DNA of 64,000 nt from Devosia sp. (GCF_017744655.1 NZ_JAGIAW010000001.1:930001-994000), one strand, 5' to 3'. Shown: positions 25,937 to 34,908, counted from the first letter of the stretch. Notes: generated by a model not told the origin, from the sequence alone. Program-made: numbers and translations.

Positions 25937-26078
25937 GTCATCCCCGCGAAAGCGGGGATTTCTGTTTCCAGACGCTGTCCCGCACTTCCCCACTCTTTCC
26001 GTCGTCATTGCCGGGCTTGTCCCGGCAATCCATCTCCCCTCCGCCGGGGACTACCGGGGCAAGCCGGGTAGTGACGAC
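25937..26078. repeat. Cluster of three palindromic intergenic repeats
   Basis: Three short dyads in a row: GTCATCCCCGCGAAAGCGGGGATTTCTG (25937 on), GTCATTGCCGGG-cttgt-CCCGGCAAT (26004-26029) and ACTACCGGGGCAAGCCGGGTAGTGAC (about 26050-26076, roughly the inverted form of the second). Such elements are very common in alphaproteobacterial intergenic DNA. They lie between the convergent DUF983 and DUF3052-like genes and hold no coding sequence. Confidence 0.8.
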
Positions 26079-26105
26079 CAATGAGAGATCGCGCCACAGT
26101 GGTGG

Positions 26106-26522
26106 TTAGGCAAACTGCGAACCTTCCTTCGCCTTCACCTTATCCTTCGGCCTGAACCGCAGCGCCGACCACTCGCCGTCCAACGCCACGGCACGCACCG
26201 GGCGCAGCCCTTTGGCCTCCAGCGGTTCCCAACCCAGATCCCGGGTCAGGCCCGCCTCCTTGCCCACCTCGCCCTTCCGGTAGGCCATCCAAAGCAGTCC
26301 ATCCGGCGGCAGCTCCGCCAGGATTCGCGGCACCATGGCCTCCACCTCCGCCGGCCCCGCAAAACAGGCTAAAACCCCATCGTAGTAGGAATCGCCATGC
26401 ACCGGCTCCACCTCGGCGCCGGCGGTGATTTCCTCGGCGATTTCCTGTGGTACATTGATCAGCCAGAGCTTGGTCCCAGCCTTGATCTGCAGCCGGTGCA
26501 GCAATTCGGTCGGTGTGGTCAT
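26106..26522 (-). CDS. DUF3052-like protein
   Basis: 138 residues from ATG 26522 (MTTPTELLHRLQIKAGTKLW). The pattern of an N-terminal LxIKxGxxLxLINxP strand, the Asp/Gly turn YYDGVLACFAGPAEVEAMVPRIL, PPDGLLWMAYRKGEVG and final DGEWSALRFR strand fits DUF3052, a Rossmann-like family that resembles a methyltransferase lacking its SAM motif. Function unknown. An upstream start at 26630 would add a run that overlaps the rpmG promoter region and is rejected. Confidence 0.75.
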   Translation of the reverse strand: MTTPTELLHRLQIKAGTKLWLINVPQEIAEEITAGAEVEPVHGDSYYDGVLACFAGPAEVEAMVPRILAELPPDGLLWMAYRKGEVGKEAGLTRDLGWEPLEAKGLRPVRAVALDGEWSALRFRPKDKVKAKEGSQFA

Positions 26523-26641
26523 CTGTCTGTCTCCATCCGCCTCTATATGCTTGACAACTTCCCGCAAATCCGTAGGTTGCGCCCAAATTCCGGCGCTGCC
26601 TTGGCTCGCGGCGCCTTTTCGTTTTGACAAGGACTACGAAA

Positions 26642-26809
26642 ATGGCAAAAGCCGCCACCATCAAGATCAAGCTCGTGTCGACTGCCGATACCGGCTACTT
26701 CTACGTGACCAAGAAGAACGCCCGTACCCAGACTGAAAAGCTGGCATTCAAGAAGTACGATCCGGTCGTTCGCAAGCACGTCGAATTCAAGGAAGCCAAG
26801 ATCAAGTAA
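26642..26809 (+). CDS. rpmG: 50S ribosomal protein L33
   Basis: 55 residues, the normal length. [34 protein letters not shown] and [21 protein letters not shown] match L33. The alphaproteobacterial form lacks the zinc-binding Cys pairs, as here (no Cys). AAGGA precedes the ATG. A terminator follows at 26836. It is next to pleD/divK, a classic alphaproteobacterial arrangement. Confidence 0.97.
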   Translation: MAKAATIKIKLVSTADTGYFYVTKKNARTQTEKLAFKKYDPVVRKHVEFKEAKIK

Positions 26810-26835
26810 TCCGATCTAGCTCTTCTAAGCGTTTG

Positions 26836-26865
26836 AAAGGCCCTGCACTAGCGTGCGGGGCCTTT
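26836..26865 (+). terminator. rpmG terminator
   Basis: AAAGGCCC-tgcac-tagc-gtgcg-GGGCCTTT: an 8-bp perfect outer stem with partial inner pairing, followed by TCC and a T-rich run. It lies 27 bp after the rpmG stop. Confidence 0.85.
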
Positions 26866-26901
26866 CCGCATTTGGGGTAACCAAATCGGCGAAACGCTGA
26901 T

Positions 26902-27065
26902 CTCGACGCTAACAGTCTGTCAGCATCGAGGGACAAGTCCAGAGCGATTTGAGGAGGAGAGTGGCTGGTCCGGAGCGGTACGTCGAAGAGGCCACTCTCA
27001 CCGCATCCGGACCAACCGCCCTACGGGACTCAGGAGTTGCGGCGGACCTGAGAAAAGCCGTAGGG
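26902..27065. ncRNA. Candidate structured RNA (unknown family) between rpmG and pleD
   Basis: Three structural units can be read. (1) CTCGA-c-GCT (26902-26910) pairs AGC-a-TCGAG (26922-26930). (2) GAGAGTGGC (26957-26965) pairs GCCACTCTC (26991-26999), while the adjacent TGGTCCGGA+GCGGT (26966-26979) pairs ACCGC+a+TCCGGACCA (27000-27014); the two helices interleave and, with no linker, look mutually exclusive. (3) CCCTACGG-ga-CTCAGG (27019-27034) pairs CCTGAG-aaaag-CCGTAGGG (27047-27065). A TATAAT box reading on the minus strand lies just beyond, near 27174-27179. I found no open frame with a good start. The remainder of this 400-bp gap is the rpmG terminator and unstructured DNA. Confidence 0.45.
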
Positions 27066-27209
27066 AGCTCGGAGGCACCAGTCGTTTATGACCGTCGCCA
27101 TCTGAAACTCACCCTACAATGGACCGGGGGAAACTCAAGGAAATCCAGTCAAAAGCGACCGATAACCGTTTGTTAATTATAACAGATAACCCTAACGCGC
27201 GGCATTTTA

Positions 27210-28580
27210 TCAAGCCGCGTCGAGGATTACTCGATTGCGGCCCTCGCGCTTGGCGCGGTAGAGCGCCAAATCGGCCCGCTTGATCAGGCTTTCCGCGGTA
27301 TCGGACAAGCTCTCGTTGAATGAGACGCCAACGGACACGGTCACCGTAAGCAGCTTCTGACCATTGATTTCAAAGGTCTTTTCGCCGACTGCCTGTCGCA
27401 CGCGCTCGGCCACCAGCTCGGCATTGCTGACGTCCGTATCGGGCATCAGCACCACGAATTCCTCGCCGCCAAACCGACAAGCCAGATCGACCCCGCGGAT
27501 ATTGCGTTTCATCCGCGCCGAGAATTCCTTGAGCACCACGTCGCCGACGTCGTGCCCATAGGTATCGTTGACCGATTTGAAGTGGTCGATATCGAGGATC
27601 ATCACCGCCAGGTTGCGTTCCTGCTCCTGGGCTTTGCTGAGCAAGACATTGAGATGTCTATCGAAATAGCGACGATTGTAGAGGCCGGTGAGGTCGTCCG
27701 TCACCGCCATGGCGATGGAATTGTTGACGCTTTCGCGCAGCTCCATCGCATAGCGATGCCGCCGAATCTGAGTACGCACCCGGGCCTTCAGCTCGTTCCG
27801 CTCGATCGGCCGGCTGATGAAATCGTTGACCCCGAGATCCAGCGCCCGCACCACGCGGGGCTTGTCGCCGTCGTCGGCCATCAGGATGATCGGCAGGTTC
27901 CGCGAATGCTCCACAGTCCGGATTTGTGACGCCACCCGCAGCGGGTCAAAATCGTTGAGCGACATGCTCACCAGCGCCAATTCATATTGTGCGCCAGTCA
28001 CTTGGAAGACGGCGTCGGCCGGCTCGAGCAGGAGTTCGACCTTGTGTTCTTCCGAGAGATAGCCCTGCACGCGCTCGGCGTGGCGCTTGTCGGTGTCGAT
28101 GATCAGCACCTTCCCGCCCTGTGCCGAAATGGTGTCCATCGCCCGCATGGCGTCCTCGATCGCCAGTTGCTGGCCGGTCAAGGCACGAGCCCGCAATTCG
28201 TCCGTCAGGGACTTGAGCCGCGCCAGACTTTTGACGCGCGCCATCAGTTGCATGTCGTCGACAGGCTTGGTCAGGAAATCGTCCGCACCAGCCTCAAGGC
28301 CCTTCACGCGGTCGGAAGGCTGGTCGAGCGCCGTGATCATCAGCACCGGCACATGATGCGTGCGCGGGTTGGACTTCAGGCGGCGACAGACCTCAAAACC
28401 GTCCATCACCGGCATCATCACATCCAGAAGGATGATGTCGACGTCGGTTCCTTCAAGGATTTCAAGCGCTTCCGGCCCGGAATTGGCGGTGAGAACTTCG
28501 AAATATTCAGCGGTGAGCCGCGCTTCGAGCAGCCGAACATTCGTCGGAATGTCGTCGACAATCAGAACGCGCGCCGTCAC
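27210..28580 (-). CDS. pleD: PleD-type response regulator / diguanylate cyclase
   Basis: 456 residues from GTG 28580, preceded by GGGGGA. Two REC domains: the first, ARVLIVDDIPTNVRLLEARL with phospho-acceptor Asp in DIILLDVMMP; the second, about residues 155-270, lacks a standard phospho site. The GGDEF domain carries RFGGEEFVVLMPDT with an RGVD inhibitory I-site five residues upstream. PleD makes c-di-GMP at the pole when phosphorylated and drives the motile-to-sessile switch in Caulobacter. It lies 88 bp downstream of divK on the same strand. Confidence 0.96.
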   Translation of the reverse strand: MTARVLIVDDIPTNVRLLEARLTAEYFEVLTANSGPEALEILEGTDVDIILLDVMMPVMDGFEVCRRLKSNPRTHHVPVLMITALDQPSDRVKGLEAGADDFLTKPVDDMQLMARVKSLARLKSLTDELRARALTGQQLAIEDAMRAMDTISAQGGKVLIIDTDKRHAERVQGYLSEEHKVELLLEPADAVFQVTGAQYELALVSMSLNDFDPLRVASQIRTVEHSRNLPIILMADDGDKPRVVRALDLGVNDFISRPIERNELKARVRTQIRRHRYAMELRESVNNSIAMAVTDDLTGLYNRRYFDRHLNVLLSKAQEQERNLAVMILDIDHFKSVNDTYGHDVGDVVLKEFSARMKRNIRGVDLACRFGGEEFVVLMPDTDVSNAELVAERVRQAVGEKTFEINGQKLLTVTVSVGVSFNESLSDTAESLIKRADLALYRAKREGRNRVILDAA

Positions 28581-28668
28581 CGCATATCCCCCAAGCAAAC
28601 CAATTTATCCCGATGCCGCACCGGCCACCGGGAAAGCACCGCCGAACCGCCTGATACCTCCAGCGTCG

Positions 28669-29040
28669 TCAGGCAGGTCCAATATATTGGGCAATGGTTT
28701 CCAGAAAATGAGCCACGGAGATAGGTTTCGAAATGTAACCCTCGCACCCGCCTTGCAAAATCCGCTCCTCGTCGCCCTTCATGGCAAAGGCCGTAACGGC
28801 GATGACGGGAATATGGGCGAGCTGCTCGTCGTCCTTGAGCCATTTGGTGACAACAAGGCCCGATACTTCCGGCAATTGGATATCCATGAGGATCAGGTCG
28901 GGCATGTGCGCCCGCGCCAGATCCAGCGCTTCAAGGCCATTGCGGGTCTGGATGACCCTGTAGCCGCGCGATTCGAGCAGATCGTTGAAGAGCTTCATGT
29001 TGAGCTCGTTGTCTTCCACGATCATGACTGTCTTGGACAT
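28669..29040 (-). CDS. divK: Polar-differentiation response regulator DivK
   Basis: 123 residues, a lone REC domain: [20 protein letters not shown] with the acidic pair, Asp in [13 protein letters not shown], Thr in [13 protein letters not shown] and Lys in GYISKPISV. DivK is phosphorylated by DivJ/PleC-type kinases and acts on CckA-CtrA. The divK-pleD operon is conserved in this order. Confidence 0.95.
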   Translation of the reverse strand: MSKTVMIVEDNELNMKLFNDLLESRGYRVIQTRNGLEALDLARAHMPDLILMDIQLPEVSGLVVTKWLKDDEQLAHIPVIAVTAFAMKGDEERILQGGCEGYISKPISVAHFLETIAQYIGPA

Positions 29041-29163
29041 TGGTCCTCACTTGCGTGCCTGTGGCACCGGTACTTTCCCCGGTCCCAGCACCACGGCCCT
29101 TCGCTTCCCCGTCGCCATGGGGTATCATTCAATCCGTTACAAAACCTCAAATGAGGCCAAGAC

Positions 29164-29442
29164 TTGCCGCTCGCGAAACCGTCATCGTTGGACCTCGAAG
29201 AGGTCGCCGGGGCCTGCCTCGGTTACCTTGCCGAAAATCCCGATGAACTGCTGGCTTTCATGCAGCATGCCGGGCTCGATCCGCAATCCCTTCGTTCCGC
29301 AATCGGCACGAAGCGGCTGCAAACCGGGCTCGTCGACTATTTTGCCGCAAACGAACCGATTCTGCTCGCCCTCTGCGCGAATACCGGCATGAACCCGGAA
29401 TCGTTCATGCGCCTCTGGTACAAGCTCAACCCCAACGGATGA
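29164..29442 (+). CDS. DUF3572 family protein
   Basis: 92 residues matching DUF3572 (GACLGYLAENPDELLAFMQHAGLDPQSLR, VDYFAANEPILLALC, NPESFMRLWYKLNP). All helical, cytoplasmic, unknown function; found next to dinB and divK throughout Hyphomicrobiales. The start is a TTG at 29164 with GAGG eight bases before it. dinB follows after 9 bp. Confidence 0.88.
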   Translation: MPLAKPSSLDLEEVAGACLGYLAENPDELLAFMQHAGLDPQSLRSAIGTKRLQTGLVDYFAANEPILLALCANTGMNPESFMRLWYKLNPNG

Positions 29443-29451
29443 TCCAACGCG

Positions 29452-30780
29452 ATGGATTGGCTGTGCCGCGACTGCCTCAGTTCCGGAACGGCGGCGGCTG
29501 AACCCCGCCGCTGTCCGCAATGCGGCTCGCCCCGAATCCGCAGCCATTCCGAGCTCTTCGGCCTCTCCATCGCCCATGTCGACTGCGACGCCTTCTACGC
29601 CTCGGTGGAAAAACGTGACGACCCAAGCCTGCGTGACCGTCCGCTGATCATCGGCGGCGGTGTTCGAGGCGTCGTCTCCACTTGCTGCTATATCGCCCGC
29701 CAATCCGGCGTTCGCTCGGCCATGCCGATGTATAGGGCGCGCGAGCTTTGCCCGGACGCGGTGATCATCAAGCCCAACATGGCCAAGTATGTGGAGGTCA
29801 GCCGCCAGATCCGCCGCTATATGGATACGCTGACGCCGCTGGTCGAACCTCTTTCGATCGATGAAGCCTTCCTCGATCTCACTGGCACCGAGAAAGTCCA
29901 CAAGGCGCCCCCTGCCCTGACCCTGGCCCGCTTTGCCCGCACCATCGAGCAGGAGGTGGGTGTCACCATTTCCGTCGGCCTCAGCCACAACAAATTCCTC
30001 GCCAAGGTTTCCTCAGACCTCGATAAACCCCGCGGCTTTGCCGTCATCGGCGCCGCCGAAACCCTGTCGTTCCTGGCGCCCAAGCCGATCAGCCTGATCT
30101 TCGGCGTCGGCAAGGTCTTTTCCGAGACGTTGAAGAAGGACGGCTATCACACCATCGGCCAGTTGCAGGACGCTGATCCCATCCAGCTCATGCATCTCTA
30201 CGGCGAATCGGGCGCGCGCCTGGCGCGGCTTTCCCGCGGAGAGGATAGTCGCCGGGTTTCTATCGACGGCGAGATGAAGACGGTTTCCTCGGAAACCACA
30301 TTCAACAGTGATCTCGCAACGCTCGAAGAGCTTTCCACCGAACTGCTTCACTGTTGCGAACGCCTTTCCGAGCGTCTCAAATCCAAGAACATCGTCGGCG
30401 ACACGGTGACGCTCAAGCTCAAGACAGCAGGATTTAAGTTGCGCACGCGCGCCCGACACCTGATGATGCCGACACAGCTCGCCAATGTGCTCTACGAGGC
30501 AGGACTGAACCTGCTGCAGCGTGAGGCCGATGGCACGCCGTTCCGCTTGATCGGCATCGGCATTTCGGGCATCGAAGCGGCCGACGGGTCCGATCCGACG
30601 GACCTGCTCGAGCCGCAGGTTGCCCGCAAGGCGGCGGCGGAACGGGCCATGGACCGCGTGCGCACCCGCTTTGGCCGCACGGCCGTCGTCCGCGGCAAAC
30701 TCTACACCAACCGGACCGAAGCCAGTTCGGCTCCGGCATCCGAAGAAGAAGCAGAAGACCTGGAAGGCAAGACCAGATGA
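29452..30780 (+). CDS. dinB: DNA polymerase IV with N-terminal zinc finger
   Basis: 442 residues. Before the polymerase is a C4 zinc finger (CRDC near residue 5-8 and CPQC near 22-25) that E. coli DinB lacks but rhizobial forms have. The Y-family palm follows: HVDCDAFYASVEKRDDP, SIDEAFLDLTG, then HhH and little-finger domains. It lacks the final beta-clamp motif in a clear form; the tail is acidic. It copies damaged DNA with low fidelity. I see no GTTC-N7-GTTC LexA box just upstream. Overlaps the RidA gene by 4 bp (ATGA). Confidence 0.94.
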   Translation: MDWLCRDCLSSGTAAAEPRRCPQCGSPRIRSHSELFGLSIAHVDCDAFYASVEKRDDPSLRDRPLIIGGGVRGVVSTCCYIARQSGVRSAMPMYRARELCPDAVIIKPNMAKYVEVSRQIRRYMDTLTPLVEPLSIDEAFLDLTGTEKVHKAPPALTLARFARTIEQEVGVTISVGLSHNKFLAKVSSDLDKPRGFAVIGAAETLSFLAPKPISLIFGVGKVFSETLKKDGYHTIGQLQDADPIQLMHLYGESGARLARLSRGEDSRRVSIDGEMKTVSSETTFNSDLATLEELSTELLHCCERLSERLKSKNIVGDTVTLKLKTAGFKLRTRARHLMMPTQLANVLYEAGLNLLQREADGTPFRLIGIGISGIEAADGSDPTDLLEPQVARKAAAERAMDRVRTRFGRTAVVRGKLYTNRTEASSAPASEEEAEDLEGKTR

Positions 30781-31235
30781 CCGATCCGATCCAAAAGCTC
30801 CGCGAATATGGCTACGAACTGCCCGCCCCCAAGGCGCCGGTCGCAAGCTATGTGCCCGTTACCCGCAGCGGCAATCTCCTTTACGTCTCGGGCCAGATTT
30901 CGACCGGTGAGAATGGCGTCGTGGGTGGTCGCCTGGGCGACACGATGAACGTCCAGCAAGGCGGCAACGCCGCCGAACTCGCCATCCTCAACGTCCTCTC
31001 GCACATCGTCTATTCCGCCGGCATTCCGCTGCAGGACATCAAGAAAATCCTGAAGCTGACGGTTCTCGTTTGCTCCGACACTGAATTCACCGAACAGCAT
31101 CTTGTTGCCAATGGCGCATCGAACCTGCTGGTCGGCATTTTGGGTGACAAGGGCAAGCATGCCCGCGCCGCCTTCGGCGTTACCTCGCTGCCCTTCGGCG
31201 CGGCGGTGGAAATCGACGCCGTCGTCGAAGTCTGA
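30777..31235 (+). CDS. RidA family protein (YjgF-like, long form)
   Basis: 152 residues, longer than classic RidA (about 130), in the group with an N-terminal LREYGYELPAPKAPVASYVP extension. It has GNLLYVSGQIS, the central SAGIPLQDIKKILKL helix region and the C-terminal HARAAFGVTSLPFGAAVEIDAVVEV with the conserved Arg used for 2-iminoacid hydrolysis. Members deaminate reactive enamines or imines; the substrate here is unknown. Coupled to dinB by a 4-bp overlap. Confidence 0.9.
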   Translation: MTDPIQKLREYGYELPAPKAPVASYVPVTRSGNLLYVSGQISTGENGVVGGRLGDTMNVQQGGNAAELAILNVLSHIVYSAGIPLQDIKKILKLTVLVCSDTEFTEQHLVANGASNLLVGILGDKGKHARAAFGVTSLPFGAAVEIDAVVEV

Positions 31236-31304
31236 CGCCTATCTGTAATTGCACTGTCACGGAGGCGTGCGAACCGGACGCCTCCGATTTCACGGCAGAT
31301 TGTC

Positions 31305-32066
31305 ATGACCGCACCGCTCTTTCCCCGTCCCGTTGCCCATCGTGGCCTGCACGACCGCGCCAATGGCGTGATCGAAAACAGCGCAAGCGCCTTTGCGGCC
31401 GCTATTGCGGGCAATTTCGCCATTGAATGCGATCTGCAGCTCACCAGCGACGGCCATGCGGTCGTCTTCCACGATGAAAAGCTCGAACGCCTGACCGGCG
31501 AAACCGGTCTCGTCAGCGACCGCACCCTCGCCGAGATGACGAGCCTGAAACTGCTCGACAGTGCCGCAGGCGATCGCCCGCAGACCTTCGACGCTTTCCT
31601 CGAACAGATTTCCGGTCGTGCCCTGCTCCAGGTCGAGCTCAAGCACCAGCCGAGCCTCGAAGCCACGCGTCGCCTGGCCGCCATCGCCGCCGAAGCGCTC
31701 GCCAAATATTCCGGTCCGACCACCGTCGAATCCTTTGATCCGCGCCTCATCACCCTCATCCGCGAATACGGCTTTGCCGGCCCGCGGGGCATCATCACCT
31801 ATGATTATGAGGGCGAAGACTATCCGCCGGGGATCACCGAGGATGAGCGCTACACGATGCGCCATCTGCTGCACTGGCACGAGACGCAGTTCGACTTCAT
31901 TTCCTGCGACAAGAGCGCGCTGACCTTGCCTGCGATCACTTTCTGGCGCGCCCTCGGCAAGCCGGTGACCGCCTGGACGATCCGGTCTAAGGTTGAAGCG
32001 GAGGCCGCGGCCCCCTACATCGACCAGATCGTGTTCGAAGGGTTCAACCCGGACAGTGTCTCCTAA
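31305..32066 (+). CDS. Glycerophosphodiester phosphodiesterase family protein
   Basis: 253 residues. The GDPD signature is present: VAHRGLHDRANGVIENSASA (catalytic His-Arg and Glu), IECDLQLTSDGHAVVFHDEKL (Glu, Asp, His), and later VELKHQPS and PVTAWTIRS. It releases glycerol-3-phosphate from glycerophosphodiesters; no signal peptide, so it is probably cytoplasmic. Its 3' end overlaps the next gene's GTG start by 11 bp. Confidence 0.93.
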   Translation: MTAPLFPRPVAHRGLHDRANGVIENSASAFAAAIAGNFAIECDLQLTSDGHAVVFHDEKLERLTGETGLVSDRTLAEMTSLKLLDSAAGDRPQTFDAFLEQISGRALLQVELKHQPSLEATRRLAAIAAEALAKYSGPTTVESFDPRLITLIREYGFAGPRGIITYDYEGEDYPPGITEDERYTMRHLLHWHETQFDFISCDKSALTLPAITFWRALGKPVTAWTIRSKVEAEAAAPYIDQIVFEGFNPDSVS

Positions 32067-33231
32067 AGAGCTTTCAGCAACTATCCATCCCTCCACGGCG
32101 TCTATATCCGCCGAGCAGTGGAATTCCCTTGTGCCGGGCACCAATGGCGTGCCCGACAATCCTTTCCTCGATCATGCCTTCTTTCTGGCGCTCGAAGAAT
32201 CGGGTTGCGCCACTGGCCGCACCGGCTGGCAGCCCCAGCACATCCTCATGAAGGACGAGACAGGCAACGCTGTCGGTCTCCTGCCGCTATTCCTGAAAAC
32301 CCATTCCATGGGCGAATATGTCTTCGACCACGGCTGGGCCCAGGCGCTGGAGCGCGCCGGCGGGCACTATTACCCCAAGCTTCAGGGTTCCGTGCCTTTC
32401 ACCCCTGTAACCGCCTCCAAGCTGCTGGTTCCGTCCGACAGCCTGCAAATCCGGGCCGCGCTGCTCTCGACCGCCGAAGAACTGGCGCGCCAGCGCAATG
32501 CCTCCTCCGTGCACCTCACCTTCCTGCCCGACGAAGATGCCGCGACGGCCAATGCGGCGGACTGGCTGAGCCGGGTGGACACCCAGTTTCACTGGCACAA
32601 CGAGGACTTTCCCAGCTTCGACGCCTTCCTCGAAACCCTCTCGTCGCGAAAACGCAAGGTCATCCGCCGCGAGCGCCGCGACGCACTGGCCGACGGCATC
32701 ACCATTCGCTGGCTCCGCGGCAATGACATCAAAGAGCATCATTGGGATGCCTTCTTCGATTTCTACGAAGACACCGGCGCGCGAAAATGGGGCCAGCCCT
32801 ATCTCAACCGGAAATTCTTCTCCCTGCTCGGCCAATACATGGCCGAACGCGTGCTGCTGATCTTTGCCTATGCGGGCGATGAGCCCATTGCCGGCGCTAT
32901 CAATTTCATCGGCAAAGACCGCCTCTATGGCCGCAATTGGGGCGCTACACGCGAAGTGCCCTTCCTCCATTTCGAAGTCTGCTACTATCAGGCCATCGAC
33001 TACGCCATCGCCCATGGCCTGAAGGTGGTCGAAGCCGGCGCCCAGGGCGAACACAAGCTGGCGCGGGGCTACACCCCCGTTGCCACGCATTCAGCGCATT
33101 GGATCGCCCATCCAGGTCTGCGCGATGCAGTCGCCGAGTATCTCAACGCCGAGCGCCCCGCCGTCGAACGGGAACAAGAGGCGCTGGAAGGGTTTACACC
33201 GTTCCGGAGAGGTGAGAGGCAGGAGCGTTAG
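32056..33231 (+). CDS. FemAB-like GNAT protein (PF04339 / peptidoglycan-related)
   Basis: 391 residues from GTG 32056, inside the end of the GDPD gene. The sequence follows the PF04339 family: NPFLDHAFFLALEESG near the start, HYYPKLQGSVPFTPVTASKLL, SRKRKVIRRERRDAL, then KWGQPYLNRKFFSLL and YYQAIDYAIAHGLKVVEAGAQGEHKLARGY at the end. The fold is a double GNAT like FemX/FemA, which add amino acids to peptidoglycan precursors, but the substrate of this group is unknown. Coupled to the GDPD gene. Confidence 0.9.
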   Translation: MSPKELSATIHPSTASISAEQWNSLVPGTNGVPDNPFLDHAFFLALEESGCATGRTGWQPQHILMKDETGNAVGLLPLFLKTHSMGEYVFDHGWAQALERAGGHYYPKLQGSVPFTPVTASKLLVPSDSLQIRAALLSTAEELARQRNASSVHLTFLPDEDAATANAADWLSRVDTQFHWHNEDFPSFDAFLETLSSRKRKVIRRERRDALADGITIRWLRGNDIKEHHWDAFFDFYEDTGARKWGQPYLNRKFFSLLGQYMAERVLLIFAYAGDEPIAGAINFIGKDRLYGRNWGATREVPFLHFEVCYYQAIDYAIAHGLKVVEAGAQGEHKLARGYTPVATHSAHWIAHPGLRDAVAEYLNAERPAVEREQEALEGFTPFRRGERQER

Positions 33232-33290
33232 CCCCGGGCAGTCGAGTGTGTTAAGGAAGCTCCGTCCAACTGCACAGGAACCGGGAACCA

Positions 33291-34418
33291 ATGGATTTTT
33301 GGGACGTCGTAGCCTTCTTTCTCGAAGCCCTTCTCGTCTTCATTGTGGCCACGACCCTGTTCGATACCCTGCATTGGCTCCTGCACCGCTGGGAAAACTC
33401 GAAGATCCCGCTCCTGCGCACTTTCTCATCATGGCACTGGGTTCACCACAAGTTCCTGGGCCTCGACATGCAGATCAATCCGGCCTATGCGCGGCAGAAC
33501 ATCTGGTTCCACGTGCTTCCCGAATATCTCACGTCTATGATTGCTATCGCTCTGTTTTTGCTGGCGATTCCGTGGCAACCCGTAGCGGTGGTTGCCGTAA
33601 TCCGCACCGTTATGTTCATCCTGACGCTGCGCGAAGAGGGACTGGACTACAACCACATGTCCATGGACCGCGTGGGCGGCAAGCAGGGTTTGTTGTGGGT
33701 CAACAACAACTACCACGCCATGCATCACGTCTATCCCCACAACTTCTTCTCGTCATTCGCCAATACCTTTGATCTCCTCGTCGGCACGACCTGCCAGATC
33801 GCTGGCCGCCGTTTCCTTGTCACTGGCGCAAGCGGCGCCTTTGGCTCGGCAATGGTCAAAGCGCTCGAGAAGCGGGGCGCCATTGTCGAAGTGGCGAAGT
33901 CCGGCGTCGATTTCTCAGCGGGGAACTACGCTGGCCTGGATGAAAAGCTGGCGCGGGCCGATGTTCTTATTCTTTCACATGGTGCCAAGTCGAAGGATTG
34001 TTGGAACGCCAACTACGTCACGTTCCGCGACCTGACCGAACGCTTCACTACCATCGGCAAGGATCGGCTGATGGCGCCTGAGGTCTGGGCTCTAGGCTCC
34101 GAAGTCGAATTCCACGGCGATATGGGCCTCGACGAACTTCGTGAGTACTCAGCCTCGAAGCGCGCATTCGCCGCACGTGCGCGCAGCTACTACCGCTCCG
34201 ACGATCTCATCTACCGACACATCGTGCCGTCTTCCTTCACCTCGGCCATGGGCAAGGGTGCCATGTCGGCAGAAACGGCGGTGAACATAGCCTTCTTCTT
34301 CATCACGCGTGGCATCAGATATGTGCCTGTCACGTTGACAGGCCTTGCACTGCTGAACTTCTTCCGCTTCCGCTACGCCAACAATGCCGGTGATGAAACG
34401 CTGGCGGCAGCCGAATAA
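33291..34418 (+). CDS. Bifunctional sterol desaturase-type hydroxylase / short-chain dehydrogenase fusion
   Basis: 375 residues in two parts. Residues about 1-170 are a membrane fatty-acid hydroxylase/sterol desaturase domain with the di-iron His boxes HWLLH, HWVHHK and HAMHH, and three or more helices. Residues about 175-370 are an SDR-like Rossmann domain with RRFLVTGASGAFGSAM, LILSHGAKSK and an S-x-Y-S-A-S-K-like stretch (LREYSASKRAFAARA), ending in a C-terminal hydrophobic patch. The family makes or modifies a lipid by hydroxylation and then reduction or oxidation; the substrate is not known. A 3' neighbour HIT gene follows after 12 bp. Confidence 0.88.
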   Translation: MDFWDVVAFFLEALLVFIVATTLFDTLHWLLHRWENSKIPLLRTFSSWHWVHHKFLGLDMQINPAYARQNIWFHVLPEYLTSMIAIALFLLAIPWQPVAVVAVIRTVMFILTLREEGLDYNHMSMDRVGGKQGLLWVNNNYHAMHHVYPHNFFSSFANTFDLLVGTTCQIAGRRFLVTGASGAFGSAMVKALEKRGAIVEVAKSGVDFSAGNYAGLDEKLARADVLILSHGAKSKDCWNANYVTFRDLTERFTTIGKDRLMAPEVWALGSEVEFHGDMGLDELREYSASKRAFAARARSYYRSDDLIYRHIVPSSFTSAMGKGAMSAETAVNIAFFFITRGIRYVPVTLTGLALLNFFRFRYANNAGDETLAAAE

Positions 34419-34430
34419 TACGAGAGGCCA

Positions 34431-34847
34431 ATGACCTACGATCCGACGAATATCTTTGCAAAGATCCTCAAGGGCGAACTGCCTTGCCACAAGGTTTTTG
34501 AGAACGACACCGCTCTCGTCATGATGGACATTTTTCCGCAGTCGAGGGGTCACACACTGGTTATTCCCAAGGCTGCATCGCGTAACCTGCTGGATGCGGA
34601 TCCGGCTGATCTCGCCGTTGTCATTCCGCTGGTACAGCGAGTTGCCAAGGCGGTTCAGACCGCCACCAAAGCCGACGGCCTGCGCGTCGCACAGTTCAAT
34701 GAAGCTCCGGCAGGTCAGACGGTCTTCCACCTGCATTTCCACATCATCCCCGCTTATGAAGGCGTAGCTATGGGCGCCCATGCCACCGGCCGCGCCGATG
34801 ACGAAGAACTGGCTCAACTGGCCAAGCACATCGCAGCCGCGCTGTAG
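34431..34847 (+). CDS. HIT family nucleotide-binding protein
   Basis: 138 residues with the histidine triad HLHFHIIP near residue 102-109 and the N-terminal [23 protein letters not shown] typical of bacterial HinT-like hydrolases. These act on purine nucleoside phosphoramidates and acyl-adenylates. It lies 12 bp after the desaturase-SDR gene and 98 bp before lexA, whose operators are in that gap. Confidence 0.94.
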   Translation: MTYDPTNIFAKILKGELPCHKVFENDTALVMMDIFPQSRGHTLVIPKAASRNLLDADPADLAVVIPLVQRVAKAVQTATKADGLRVAQFNEAPAGQTVFHLHFHIIPAYEGVAMGAHATGRADDEELAQLAKHIAAAL

Positions 34848-34883
34848 CCACCCGAAAACACCAAAAAATCCAAGACTCTTGCG

Positions 34884-34898
34884 GAACATAGGTGGAAC
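34884..34898 (-). promoter_or_regulatory. LexA operator 1 (alphaproteobacterial SOS box)
   Basis: GAAC-ATAGGTG-GAAC, which on the minus strand is GTTC-N7-GTTC, the established alphaproteobacterial LexA site. It lies 47 bp before the lexA ATG. Confidence 0.88.
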
Positions 34899-34908
34899 AC
34901 ATATAGTC

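Noticed and set aside
26949..27176. 75-codon open frame with GAGGAGG nearby
   Set aside because: The TTG start precedes the putative ribosome site, the next GTG is only 3-4 bases from it, the protein looks random, and the DNA is dominated by paired helices.
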